Source: Runella slithyformis DSM 19594 (GTDB taxonomy: Bacteria; Bacteroidota; Bacteroidia; Cytophagales; Spirosomataceae). From it: a DNA stretch of 64,000 nucleotides. Below, piece after piece: positions 17,378 through 25,733 of this stretch. How positions within the stretch are numbered: the first letter of the stretch is position 1; every line of letters begins with the position of its first letter. The notes below the pieces were generated by a model. That model was not told the origin of the DNA. It did no database searches and saw only the letters and a program-made list of their open reading frames with translations. Position numbers and translations under genes: made by a program. The DNA lies in assembly GCF_000218895.1 (NCBI RefSeq), contig NC_015703.1, forward strand, positions 991,501 through 1,055,500. Direction: 5' to 3'.

Positions 17378-18679
17378 TTATACTTTATCGGGTACCACAA
17401 ACGGTGCGCGGTATTTGCGGGTCAGCATCGCGTTGGCCTGTTTGTCGCCGATGAATGTTTCTTTGGCGGGATCAAACTTGAGCGTACGTCCCAAACGATA
17501 GGCGATATTGCCCAAATGCGCCAGAGAAGCCGCGTGGTGCGCCGTTTCGACCGGACCGTTGAGGAGCTTTTTATCGTGCGCCCGCACGGCATCCACGAAG
17601 TTTTTGTAGTGGTCGCCGCCGGCATTGCGCGCCGGCCCGGGAGTCCGTTCTCTGCCCAGATACGTTTTATAATCGTTGTAGCCGTTAATGACCATGTAGC
17701 CTTTGTCGCCGTAGAAAAGATTTCCCACTTCCACGCCGTCTTCTTTGTTGGTCATCCAAGGGCGTACTTCCACCTCAATGATCTTTTTCTGCTTGGGATA
17801 AATGTAGCTTGACGTGAGGGTTTCGGGGGTTTCTTTGCAATCATTCCACAGAAATTTGCCGCCGGTCGAGGTGATCTCTTCGGGAAGCCCTACGTCCAAT
17901 CCCCACAGCGCAAGGTCAGTTTCGTGAATGCCCTGGTTGCCGATGTCACCGTTGCCGTATTCCCAAAACCAGTGCCAGTTGTAATGCACATAATTTTTGG
18001 AGAACTCACGCGCCTGCGCAGGGCCCTGCCACAGATCCCAGTTCAGACCCGCCGGTACGGCAGAAGGGCCTTGGTTGCCGATGTCCGGACGCCACTTATA
18101 GATCAGCGCCCGCGCCATGTATACATTACCGATGAGACCGTCGCGCAGGTGCTTAATGGCTTCCTGAATGGCCACCGAGCTGCGGAGCTGTACCCCATGC
18201 TGGACGATGCGGTTGTATTTCGCAGCCGCTTCCACCAGCTTACGGCCTTCATAAATATTGTGACACGCCGGCTTTTCCACGTACACATCTTTCCCCGCCT
18301 GACACGCCCAAATCGCCGCCAGTGCGTGCCAGTGGTTAGGCGTTGCAATGCTTACGGCATCAATGTCTTTATCTTCGTAGACCTTGCGCAGATCCTGCTC
18401 GGTTTTTACTTTTTTGCTGTACTTCTTCTCAAATTCGGAGGCCCGCTCCTGCAGTACGTTATTGTCTACATCGCAAAGCGTAGTGACCTGTACATTTTCC
18501 AGTTTTGAGAAGCCGGAGATGTGGTCTTTTCCGCGCCCGTTTACGCCGATGACCGCCACTCTTACGCGGTCATTGGCCCCGAAGGCACTTGCAGGAATAA
18601 TGGTGGGAATTCCCAGCGATGCCGTACCTAAGGCGGCCGTTTTCAGGAATTTCCGACGTGAAAAAGGAATATGTTTCAT
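17378..18679 (-). CDS. Tat-exported Gfo/Idh/MocA-family oxidoreductase
   Basis: A 433-residue protein. The N-terminus MKHIPFSRRKFLKTAALG is a twin-arginine signal, so it is folded with its cofactor and sent to the periplasm. The Rossmann domain starts VRVAVIGVNGRGKDH (about residue 38), and VEKPACHNIYEGRKL carries the catalytic EKP motif. The C-terminal sheet domain (WFWEYGNGDIGNQGIHETDLALWGL) is typical of secreted Bacteroidota members. These enzymes oxidise or cleave glycosides or polyols using tightly bound NAD(P). It lies between the SDR and MFS genes of the locus. Substrate unknown. Confidence 0.88.
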   Translation of the reverse strand: MKHIPFSRRKFLKTAALGTASLGIPTIIPASAFGANDRVRVAVIGVNGRGKDHISGFSKLENVQVTTLCDVDNNVLQERASEFEKKYSKKVKTEQDLRKVYEDKDIDAVSIATPNHWHALAAIWACQAGKDVYVEKPACHNIYEGRKLVEAAAKYNRIVQHGVQLRSSVAIQEAIKHLRDGLIGNVYMARALIYKWRPDIGNQGPSAVPAGLNWDLWQGPAQAREFSKNYVHYNWHWFWEYGNGDIGNQGIHETDLALWGLDVGLPEEITSTGGKFLWNDCKETPETLTSSYIYPKQKKIIEVEVRPWMTNKEDGVEVGNLFYGDKGYMVINGYNDYKTYLGRERTPGPARNAGGDHYKNFVDAVRAHDKKLLNGPVETAHHAASLAHLGNIAYRLGRTLKFDPAKETFIGDKQANAMLTRKYRAPFVVPDKV

Positions 18680-19082
18680 TTGTCAAGGGTTTGATATTCG
18701 TCTATCCCTAGTAAGACCCCTTTAGCGCATAAATACTTGCTTCAGAGAGCCCAAAATTAGGTTTTGGCGACCAACGCCCCCGCTTCTGCTACAACCGGCC
18801 GAATCGTTGCATCCATCGGTCTTTTTCTGCTTCCAAACCGGGAACGCTCAGCGATTATACGATACAGAATAACACCGCTGTCATCCAAAATACCCGCATT
18901 GATCTAACGCCCGATAAACACCGTAACGGAGACGTATATAAGCTACAGATCAACGGGGAGCCAAATCACAAAATTACCGCAACACGCCCTGCGCTCAATT
19001 TCTGCGAAAACGATCAACCGTGACTTGCAGAAAAACGGAATACATAATTCATACCCGCTTTCATAATGAAGCGCTTTCTTTC
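18680..19082. other. 403-base gap with a start-less open frame
   Basis: Between the SDR and Gfo/Idh genes. On the plus strand 18733-19023 is open for about 96 codons but has no ATG and no recognisable family; its second half (GDVYKLQINGEPNHKI) looks protein-like. It may be a gene remnant or chance. The part next to 18679 should hold any internal promoter for the Gfo/Idh gene, but I see no clear one. Confidence 0.3.
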
Positions 19083-19853
19083 TCACAGTCGCGCCAGCGT
19101 CAGCCCGCCATCCACCATAAATACCTGTCCGGTAGAATACGGGAACGTACCTTCGGCGATAGCGGCGACGGCTTTGCCGATGTCGTCGGGAAACCCCCAG
19201 CGGGGTTGAACGGTGAGACCGTCGGCGATGAGTTTATCGTATTTATCCGTAACGCCCGCCGTCATGTCGGTTTTGATCACGCCCGGGCGCACTTCATAAA
19301 CGGAGATTCCGTACTCGCCCAAACGCGCCGCGAACAACTGCGTGGTCATGCTCAGTCCTGCTTTGGCTACGCAGTATTCGCCCCGATTCACAGAAGCCAC
19401 CGTTGCCGAAATGGACGAAATGGTAATGATACAGCCTTCAAAATCAGCGGTTTCGTTTTTTTGCTGAATCATCCAGTTGGCCGCTGCCTGGGTCAGAAAA
19501 TAGGTCCCTTTCAAATTGGTATTGACTACGTAATCAAAGCTTTCTTCGGTCGCTTCCAACATATCGGCGCGTACTTTGGGGGCCACGCCGGCGTTGTTGA
19601 CCAGTACGTTCAGGCGTCCGAAATGTGATTTGATTTTCTCCAACATTACCGTTCTTGCTTCACTCGAAGCAATATCGCCTTGACAGTAAATCACTTCTGC
19701 GCCTAAACTGCGCAAATGGGTCAATGCCTCTCCCACGGAGGCTTCATCGCGCATGCCGTTAATGGCCAGTTCAAAGCCTTTTTGGGCCAGATGTTCGGCG
19801 ATTCCCAAACCGATTCCGCGACTGCCGCCGGTGATAAATGCAACTTTTTTCAT
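19083..19853 (-). CDS. Short-chain dehydrogenase/reductase (3-ketoacyl-ACP reductase-like)
   Basis: A classical SDR of about 256 residues. The start at 19853 (MKKVAFITGGSRGIGLGIAE) puts the TGxxxGIG cofactor motif in its normal place; the longer frame adds 15 unrelated residues. NNAGV, the ISSIS strand serine and YCVAKAG (YxxxK) form the active site. The cofactor is NAD(P)H. Such FabG-like enzymes in sugar loci usually oxidise or reduce sugar acids (for example gluconate-type keto acids) rather than fatty acyl chains, which fits the GntP permease and GH88-like genes upstream. It lies 55 bases after the OYE-family gene. Confidence 0.85.
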   Translation of the reverse strand: MKKVAFITGGSRGIGLGIAEHLAQKGFELAINGMRDEASVGEALTHLRSLGAEVIYCQGDIASSEARTVMLEKIKSHFGRLNVLVNNAGVAPKVRADMLEATEESFDYVVNTNLKGTYFLTQAAANWMIQQKNETADFEGCIITISSISATVASVNRGEYCVAKAGLSMTTQLFAARLGEYGISVYEVRPGVIKTDMTAGVTDKYDKLIADGLTVQPRWGFPDDIGKAVAAIAEGTFPYSTGQVFMVDGGLTLARL

Positions 19854-19908
19854 AAACCCGGAAATGAACGTCGGCAAGGTTTTGAACCTTGCCGACATTG
19901 GTAAATAT

Positions 19909-21354
19909 CTATAAACTCTCTTTAATCGCCTTCAATTCCTCCGCTTCGGGGCGTTTTTTGTAGAACGGGTCTAACGGATAACAACCTGATATAATGCCGT
20001 TTCTGGGCGCGGTGGTGCAATCGGAGAAGGTACGACAAATCAGATTTCGCGTCATAGAGCGGCCATTTGCCATGTCGTCGGGCATGGTGGGATACGATAA
20101 CACCATGCGTCCGAACCCTACGCTGTCGGCCATACCGGTACGCAGCACGTACTGGGCTACATTCGGCAGCCATTCCTGCAAATACGAGTAGCCTGAGCCA
20201 ATGATGACCAATTCCGGGAAATCCTTTTTCAGCTCGGCAGTCACGTCGATTTGACGTTTTACTCCGTTAAACGGCTCTTCCGGCGGTTGGTATCCGTCAG
20301 AAGGAGGGAACAAGGCGGGGCGCATCAAATGCGGATTATAATACGGACTGCCGCCCGTAATGCAGATCAACTGAATACCAAGGCTTTGAGCCAACTGTAA
20401 AAAGGCTTTCGGCTCCTCCAGGTCAACGCCCAGACCGTCGGCCCTGCCGCCGAAAGCGTAGGGATAGGTATCCGCCTGTTCAGGCTCCCCCTGTTCGTTA
20501 GGGCCTTTTTTGAACGGTAAAAAGTCAAACGCACTCACCCGAATGCCCATTTCCAGGCCCGGTGCCGCCTGCTGAATGCCCGCGACGATGTTGCGCAGGT
20601 AACGTGTGCGATTCTCAAAACTGCCGCCGTATTTGCCGGGGCGGTCTACCGCACTCAAAAACTCGTGACCCAAATAGCCGTGACAATGCTTTATATCCAC
20701 AAAATCAAAACCCGCTTTCTGCGCCAACACGGCCGCCCGGACGTATTTCTCAATGATGTCGTCAATTTCTTCGTCGGTCAGCACGGGATAATCGGCATCC
20801 ATGCCGAATTTCTGATTCAGGAACGGATGCGCGTAAAGAATTTTTGACTCAAATTTTTTGTGACTGTTAGGTTTGCAAAAACGCCCCGAATGCGTCAGTT
20901 GAAGGCCAATGACCAGCCCATCGGTCGTGCCGAATTTCTCGGTATGTTTGTCCAGAATCAATTGACGAAGATTAACAAACTCTTCAAAATTTTCGTCATT
21001 CATCACCAGCTGATTGGGGTTGGCTTTACCCTCGTGGCACACCGCTACCGCTTCGCAGCCAAACAGCAGCTTGGCCCCGCTGACGGCAAATTTTACCCAA
21101 CGGTTTTTGGTAAATTCCGTAGGTTTCCCGTCCAAGGTTCCGTCCCAGCCTTCCATCGGCAAAATGCAAAGACTGTTGCCGATGGTTTTGCCTGACTTTA
21201 ACGGAATAGCGGTATTAAAAGGACTTTCTGCGGGCGGCAGCAGGGTTTCGTCAAACGGCAGCTCAATGCCGTTGGCTTCCAAATGTTTTGTAAGGTCCGC
21301 CGCCGTTTTAAGCTGCGCTACGCGGGTATATTTTGGCTTGTATTTGGTTGACAT
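19909..21354 (-). CDS. NADH:flavin oxidoreductase (Old Yellow Enzyme family)
   Basis: A 481-residue FMN-dependent TIM-barrel enzyme. HCHGYLGHEFLS followed by GGSFENRTR is the family signature (substrate-binding histidines and FMN contacts), and QLTHSGR is the earlier conserved block. It is longer than simple OYEs (about 360) but lacks the C-terminal FAD/NAD domains of dienoyl-CoA reductase. OYEs reduce activated C=C bonds, and some act on unsaturated sugar products. The position in a locus with a GH88-like hydrolase suggests reduction of an unsaturated uronate derivative, which is inference only. Confidence 0.82.
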   Translation of the reverse strand: MSTKYKPKYTRVAQLKTAADLTKHLEANGIELPFDETLLPPAESPFNTAIPLKSGKTIGNSLCILPMEGWDGTLDGKPTEFTKNRWVKFAVSGAKLLFGCEAVAVCHEGKANPNQLVMNDENFEEFVNLRQLILDKHTEKFGTTDGLVIGLQLTHSGRFCKPNSHKKFESKILYAHPFLNQKFGMDADYPVLTDEEIDDIIEKYVRAAVLAQKAGFDFVDIKHCHGYLGHEFLSAVDRPGKYGGSFENRTRYLRNIVAGIQQAAPGLEMGIRVSAFDFLPFKKGPNEQGEPEQADTYPYAFGGRADGLGVDLEEPKAFLQLAQSLGIQLICITGGSPYYNPHLMRPALFPPSDGYQPPEEPFNGVKRQIDVTAELKKDFPELVIIGSGYSYLQEWLPNVAQYVLRTGMADSVGFGRMVLSYPTMPDDMANGRSMTRNLICRTFSDCTTAPRNGIISGCYPLDPFYKKRPEAEELKAIKESL

Positions 21355-21375
21355 GAATATTTCGTTAACCGTTAA

Positions 21376-21473
21376 TTGTTATCTGTGTATCCCTAAACTG
21401 TTATCAGTGTATTTGTTATCTGTATACCCGCCTCTCAAGCATTCGTCATTCTCACATTCGTCATTCGTCATTC
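21376..21473. repeat. Degenerate short repeats between OYE and GH88-like genes
   Basis: Three copies of TGTTATC(T/A)GTGTAT-like sequence span 21376-21427, and four copies of ATTCGTCATT-type heptads span 21440-21473. Similar TCGTCATTC heptads occur at 17301-17340. They carry no coding sequence. Confidence 0.6.
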
Positions 21474-21476
21474 AAC

Positions 21477-22874
21477 TCACTTTACACAATTTAAAAATGC
21501 ATAATACGGCTCATTGTTAATGATTCGCTGTACATACAGGGCCGCTTCGCGAATGTGATAATCGCCCCACATACTTGATTCACCATACGCAATTTTACTG
21601 CCTTCCGGTACATAATCCCAGCCGTTGGGTTGGTGGTAAATGGAATGCAGCAAAAGGCCCTGGTGGTTAGGGTTAGTGCTTAAATAAGGCTCTTCGAGCA
21701 ATGTGTTCAAAACGGTCAGCCCTGCCTGCCAATACTTCTTTCCTGACTCCGTATCTCCTTTTTCGGTCAGGTAGTTGCCTAACCGTAAAAGTCCCTGCGC
21801 ACCAATAGCCGCCGCCGAGCTGTCGACGGGCTCAAAGTCGTTAAACGGATCAGCCGGCCGATCTAAATAATTTCCTAATTTATGCAGGTTGGGTGCGCCG
21901 GTATCCCAGTACGGAACACCGTTGACGGGCGTATGTTCGATGTAGAAATCGCAGGTAGCGCGGGCCGCTTTGAGCATCATGGATTCAATGGCTTCACGCC
22001 CGCCAAAAGGTATTAATGCGGCATCGGAAATGCTTTCCAAGGCTTCCAATTGCTCCGGAAAACCGCACATAGCCCACGCCAAACCGCGCGTCCAGGTACT
22101 GAAACCGGTGTAGCCCTGTTGCGAATTGGGACAACGGAAGTTTCCGTCTTTGACGTTAAAAATACTCTCGTGGGCGGTGCGTCCCCAAATATCGTACGAA
22201 TCACGGCCTTCGCCGTAAAATACCGAAAAATCGGCCGTGGCTTTGATGTGGAGCAATGCGCGTTCAAGCAGATTGATCCTGACATCGCCTTCGCCCTGAA
22301 AAACGTGCCCCAACTGATGACTCACCACCAACGCCCGGCACGAGCGAATAGTATCAACAAACAACGAATGCGGACCGTTGAAGGAATGGATGAAGCCACC
22401 CGTTCCGCCGTCGCGGTTTTTGATGGACGTCCAGCGGCTTGCCTGCACGGCTCCTGAGATTTTGAGGGCCAATTCGTAGAAGTTTTTCTCCCACTCGTTG
22501 AACTCGATTCTGCCTTCGTGCATCAGCCGCAGCAAATTGCCGTAGGTGCTGACGTTGTTGAATCCGTGGTCGTGTACGCCGATGTGGCTCACGTGCGGGG
22601 CCATGACGGCAAGGGTATTTTTGCGTCCGTAGTCCAAAAATTCCGTTTCGCCGGTGGCATCAAACTGCAAAATGGCCGAGCCAAACTGAAAGCCCTGCGT
22701 CCATTCGGTCCAGCCGCGGGTGCTGTATTTTCCCTGAACGGTAAAAACGGGAGAGCCGTTGGAAACGTCGTACTGTTGCTCTATCAAACGGATTTTCTGA
22801 GCCGATAACTCCCAGAATCGTTGAAGTTTTGCCGATAAGTCAGAAGGCGTAAGGGTGGGGTCAATATGAATCAT
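21477..22874 (-). CDS. Glycoside hydrolase family 88-like (unsaturated glucuronyl hydrolase type)
   Basis: A 465-residue (alpha/alpha)6-barrel protein. GYTGFSTWTRGLAWAMCGF, VDSSAAAIGAQGLLRLGNYL and YGESSMWGDYHIREAALYVQR are the conserved blocks of GH88/GH105-type enzymes, which hydrate the double bond of unsaturated uronic acids left by polysaccharide lyases. There is no signal peptide, so it probably works in the cytoplasm on imported oligosaccharides. It sits next to the gluconate-type permease GntP and the OYE and SDR genes. The locus has no lyase, so the polymer would have to be cut by an enzyme encoded elsewhere. Confidence 0.8.
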   Translation of the reverse strand: MIHIDPTLTPSDLSAKLQRFWELSAQKIRLIEQQYDVSNGSPVFTVQGKYSTRGWTEWTQGFQFGSAILQFDATGETEFLDYGRKNTLAVMAPHVSHIGVHDHGFNNVSTYGNLLRLMHEGRIEFNEWEKNFYELALKISGAVQASRWTSIKNRDGGTGGFIHSFNGPHSLFVDTIRSCRALVVSHQLGHVFQGEGDVRINLLERALLHIKATADFSVFYGEGRDSYDIWGRTAHESIFNVKDGNFRCPNSQQGYTGFSTWTRGLAWAMCGFPEQLEALESISDAALIPFGGREAIESMMLKAARATCDFYIEHTPVNGVPYWDTGAPNLHKLGNYLDRPADPFNDFEPVDSSAAAIGAQGLLRLGNYLTEKGDTESGKKYWQAGLTVLNTLLEEPYLSTNPNHQGLLLHSIYHQPNGWDYVPEGSKIAYGESSMWGDYHIREAALYVQRIINNEPYYAFLNCVK

Positions 22875-23035
22875 TCAGGTTGCAAAAGGGGGTTAAACGA
22901 AGTGATATGAAGCACGATCGCGGCGTTCATTCTTTACCTTTTACAAACCGGTTCACCCCCAAAATCTACTTTTGATTTGGGTCAAAATTGCGTTTCAGAA
23001 GTAAAAACAGGCATACAGACTCCCCAAACCGGGTA

Positions 23036-24364
23036 CTACCACGTTAGGTCGATCAGCAGGGTAAGCGCCATACCGATCAACCCGCTCATCGTACTGACCA
23101 AGGTCCAGGCCCGCAGGGTTTGCCCCACGGTCATGCCCGAAAAGCGGGAAATGACCCAAAAACCCGAGTCATTCGGAAACGAGCAGCACATACTGCCGCA
23201 GCAGATCGCCAGCCCGACCGTGATGGGATTGGCCCCCGCCGCCGCGATCATGGGAGCCACAATAGACGAGGTGGTCACCGCCGCCACCGTGGCCGAACCT
23301 TGCGCGGCACGCAGAATGGCCGTCAGCACAAAGCCCAGCATCAACAGCGACATATTCATGGACGACAGCCACTCGACAAGGGCGGCAGCAATACCCGAGC
23401 CATTGATAATGGCCCCAAAAGAGCCGCCCGCGCCCACGATCAGCGTCAGCAGGCCCGCCGAAGCGCCGCTTTCACTGATGAGTTCTTCAAAGGTTTTCTT
23501 AAAATAAGGACGCAGTAAAACACCCGCCAAAATCACCCCCAGCAACATCGCCACGTTTTTGTCGCCCAAAAAAGCAATGACCTGACGACTCGTCGTGCCT
23601 TTGGGCATCATTTCAGACACCACACTGCCAAACAAAATCAACAGAATGGGAAAAAGAAGCAGCAATAGCGAAAGGCCGCCCGAAGGTTTTTTGCGATCTT
23701 CTTCCACCACCACTTCCACGGCACCAACCGGCTCAGCGATTTGCATCTGCGGCATTTTCATCAGGTATTTGGCGGCCACTAACCCCAGCAAGGCCGGAGG
23801 CAATGCCACTAACAGCGACCACCCGATAAATTGCCCCGAGGGCAAATTGAGCGTACCCATCACGGCCAACGGCCCCGGTGTAGGCATGACCAAACAATGC
23901 GTGGCAAAACCCCCAATGACGAGCGCCGTTACCAGAGAGATCAACGGAAGGCTTGTCTTACGGGAAATGTCTCGCAGAATGGGCATATAAATGATAAATA
24001 CGGCATTGAGAAAAACGGGAATACAAATGAGATAACCGGTCAGGTTGACCGCCAGCAGGGCATTTTTTTTACCCACCGCCCGTAAAATAAGCGCCGCGAT
24101 CTGCTCCGTGGCCCGGGCCTCCGCCAGGAGATTACCCAAAACGATTCCCAACCCGATCACGATCCCGATACTGCCCAAGGTTTGTCCAAAACCGGCAGAG
24201 ATTTGTTTCGTCACCTCATCCAATGGCATTCCGATGGCCACTCCTGTCAATAAGCCCACGACCAGTAATGATACGAAGGGGTTGATTTTCAAGCGGATAA
24301 TTGCAAAAAGCAGTACCGTAATTGATACCACAAAGATGGCTAGGGGATAAAAGTGCGAATTCAT
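23036..24364 (-). CDS. Gluconate:H+ symporter family permease (GntP)
   Basis: A 442-residue permease with about 12-14 hydrophobic segments. The sequence (LVVGLLTGVAIGMPLDEV, GFGQTLGSIGIVIGLGIVLG, LVMPTPGPLAVMGTL, GGSFGAIINGSGIA) follows the GntP/CitMHS-like family through its whole length. Members import gluconate, 2-keto-3-deoxygluconate-type acids or D-serine with protons. This fits a sugar-acid pathway with the neighbouring GH88-like, OYE and SDR genes. It lies 86 bases after the second pyruvyl-transferase-fold gene. Confidence 0.88.
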   Translation of the reverse strand: MNSHFYPLAIFVVSITVLLFAIIRLKINPFVSLLVVGLLTGVAIGMPLDEVTKQISAGFGQTLGSIGIVIGLGIVLGNLLAEARATEQIAALILRAVGKKNALLAVNLTGYLICIPVFLNAVFIIYMPILRDISRKTSLPLISLVTALVIGGFATHCLVMPTPGPLAVMGTLNLPSGQFIGWSLLVALPPALLGLVAAKYLMKMPQMQIAEPVGAVEVVVEEDRKKPSGGLSLLLLLFPILLILFGSVVSEMMPKGTTSRQVIAFLGDKNVAMLLGVILAGVLLRPYFKKTFEELISESGASAGLLTLIVGAGGSFGAIINGSGIAAALVEWLSSMNMSLLMLGFVLTAILRAAQGSATVAAVTTSSIVAPMIAAAGANPITVGLAICCGSMCCSFPNDSGFWVISRFSGMTVGQTLRAWTLVSTMSGLIGMALTLLIDLTW

Positions 24365-24450
24365 GCAAGAGCGGTTTTAGGTAGTCAGAAAAGCGCCCGA
24401 GACGGCCTTTCTACTTTGCGGTCTTGCTTTCTGCCCCTACAGTCTGTACT

Positions 24451-25716
24451 TCATACTTTTTGCTTAATAAGCGCAAAGGCTTCGTCGTATTGTTTGTTCA
24501 CTTTGACCATTGATTGCTTTACATTTTTGAGGGCTTCTTTGTAATTTTCAGTCACCTGCATAAGCCGGTCCGTGATTTGTTTGCCCGTAGTGTCCATGAT
24601 CTCAAACGTCCAATCCTTAAATCCTAGGTCATAGTACATTTGGCCTTTGATGGTATCTTCGGGCTGACGCAGGTAAAAGGCAGGCGTGCCGTTGGTAAGG
24701 GCAATGATGGGCGAATGGCACTCATAACTCAGCACTGTATGCGCATGGGCGTACAGCGAAGCCGCTTCGTCGGGAAGCCAATAGCCGTGCTTAACGATAA
24801 ACGGTTTGACATCATCGGGCAACGGATTGACCAGCAGTTCATCAATAATATCCACCTGATAGGTCATTTCGGGACAAACGACAATTTTATTACCCGTTTT
24901 GCGCACCCACGCTACCATCGCTTCGCGCACTTTGGCGTGGTCGATCTCCTTCCATTTGGCGTTCAGCGTTTCGATCTCTTTGATGCGTTCATCGCTGTAG
25001 CCGGCATTATTTTCTCTGAATTTGTAATAAGGCGTGACCCGCAGGCGCGGAATGACGCAGATAAACTTGCGGTGTTCCAGTTTATTTTCTTTAATGAATA
25101 AATCGGCTTTGGCATCGTCGTGAATTTCCAGCACAAAGGTAGCATCGGGGGCAAACGCGATGTGTTTTCCTTCTAATCCGGCTTCTTTCAATTTTTGAAT
25201 CGAGGCCGTTTCACGGGTAAAAATAAACGACGCATGCTGCAGGAGGTCTTTTAACGACGGCGTCACGTTTTGGGTTGTAACGCCGAAGATCCCAAAGGGC
25301 TTTTGCGTTTGTTTATACCAGGACTCTACGTAATCTGCCGCCACTACCGACGGTCCCGAGCCGTGAATAAAGAAATCGGCTTCCTGAAATGCCTTTTTGA
25401 CCTCGTCGGTTTGCGGAACAAAACTCTTATCCACCGCGCCGTGAATGATTCTGACGTTGGGATAGTAAGTATTGAGCATGGTTTCCACCTTCTCACTTTT
25501 GCTCTTTTTCCAAAGGATAATTCGGGCTTTGGGCAATCGTTTTTGCAACAGCCCGATCAGCCCGGGCGTGTGGGCGATGTCGCCGATATTGACATCCTGC
25601 CAGCCCGACGTGATGAGCAGCACCGGATTTTCTTTGTGAACGGCTTGGGTGATAAAAGGGACAAAAGCGGCCGCTGAAAGCATACTGCCTTGTTTTACAA
25701 ATTGGCGACGATTCAT
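24451..25716 (-). CDS. Tat-exported polysaccharide pyruvyl transferase-fold protein, copy 2
   Basis: A 421-residue protein that starts MNRRQFVKQGSMLSAAAF, a twin-arginine signal, with the mature part from about residue 27. SGWQDVNIGDIAHTPGLIGLL is the opening glycine motif of the polysaccharide pyruvyl transferase (CsaB/WcaK) fold; LKEAGLEGKHIAFAPDATF and YECHSPIIALTNGTPAF are later donor-site-like blocks. Known members work in the cytoplasm with phosphoenolpyruvate, which should not exist in the periplasm, so transferase activity is doubtful. It is a tandem paralogue of the gene 17 bases upstream. Function unknown. Confidence 0.78.
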   Translation of the reverse strand: MNRRQFVKQGSMLSAAAFVPFITQAVHKENPVLLITSGWQDVNIGDIAHTPGLIGLLQKRLPKARIILWKKSKSEKVETMLNTYYPNVRIIHGAVDKSFVPQTDEVKKAFQEADFFIHGSGPSVVAADYVESWYKQTQKPFGIFGVTTQNVTPSLKDLLQHASFIFTRETASIQKLKEAGLEGKHIAFAPDATFVLEIHDDAKADLFIKENKLEHRKFICVIPRLRVTPYYKFRENNAGYSDERIKEIETLNAKWKEIDHAKVREAMVAWVRKTGNKIVVCPEMTYQVDIIDELLVNPLPDDVKPFIVKHGYWLPDEAASLYAHAHTVLSYECHSPIIALTNGTPAFYLRQPEDTIKGQMYYDLGFKDWTFEIMDTTGKQITDRLMQVTENYKEALKNVKQSMVKVNKQYDEAFALIKQKV

Positions 25717-25733
25717 GGTTGAGGAGAGTCTAA

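Noticed and set aside
18733-19023. 96-codon plus-strand gene
   Set aside because: No ATG, no known domain and no promoter; kept only as a possible remnant.
22967-22974. TACTTTTG promoter box on the plus strand
   Set aside because: It matches TAnnTTTG, but no plus-strand gene follows and no -33 box is at the right distance.
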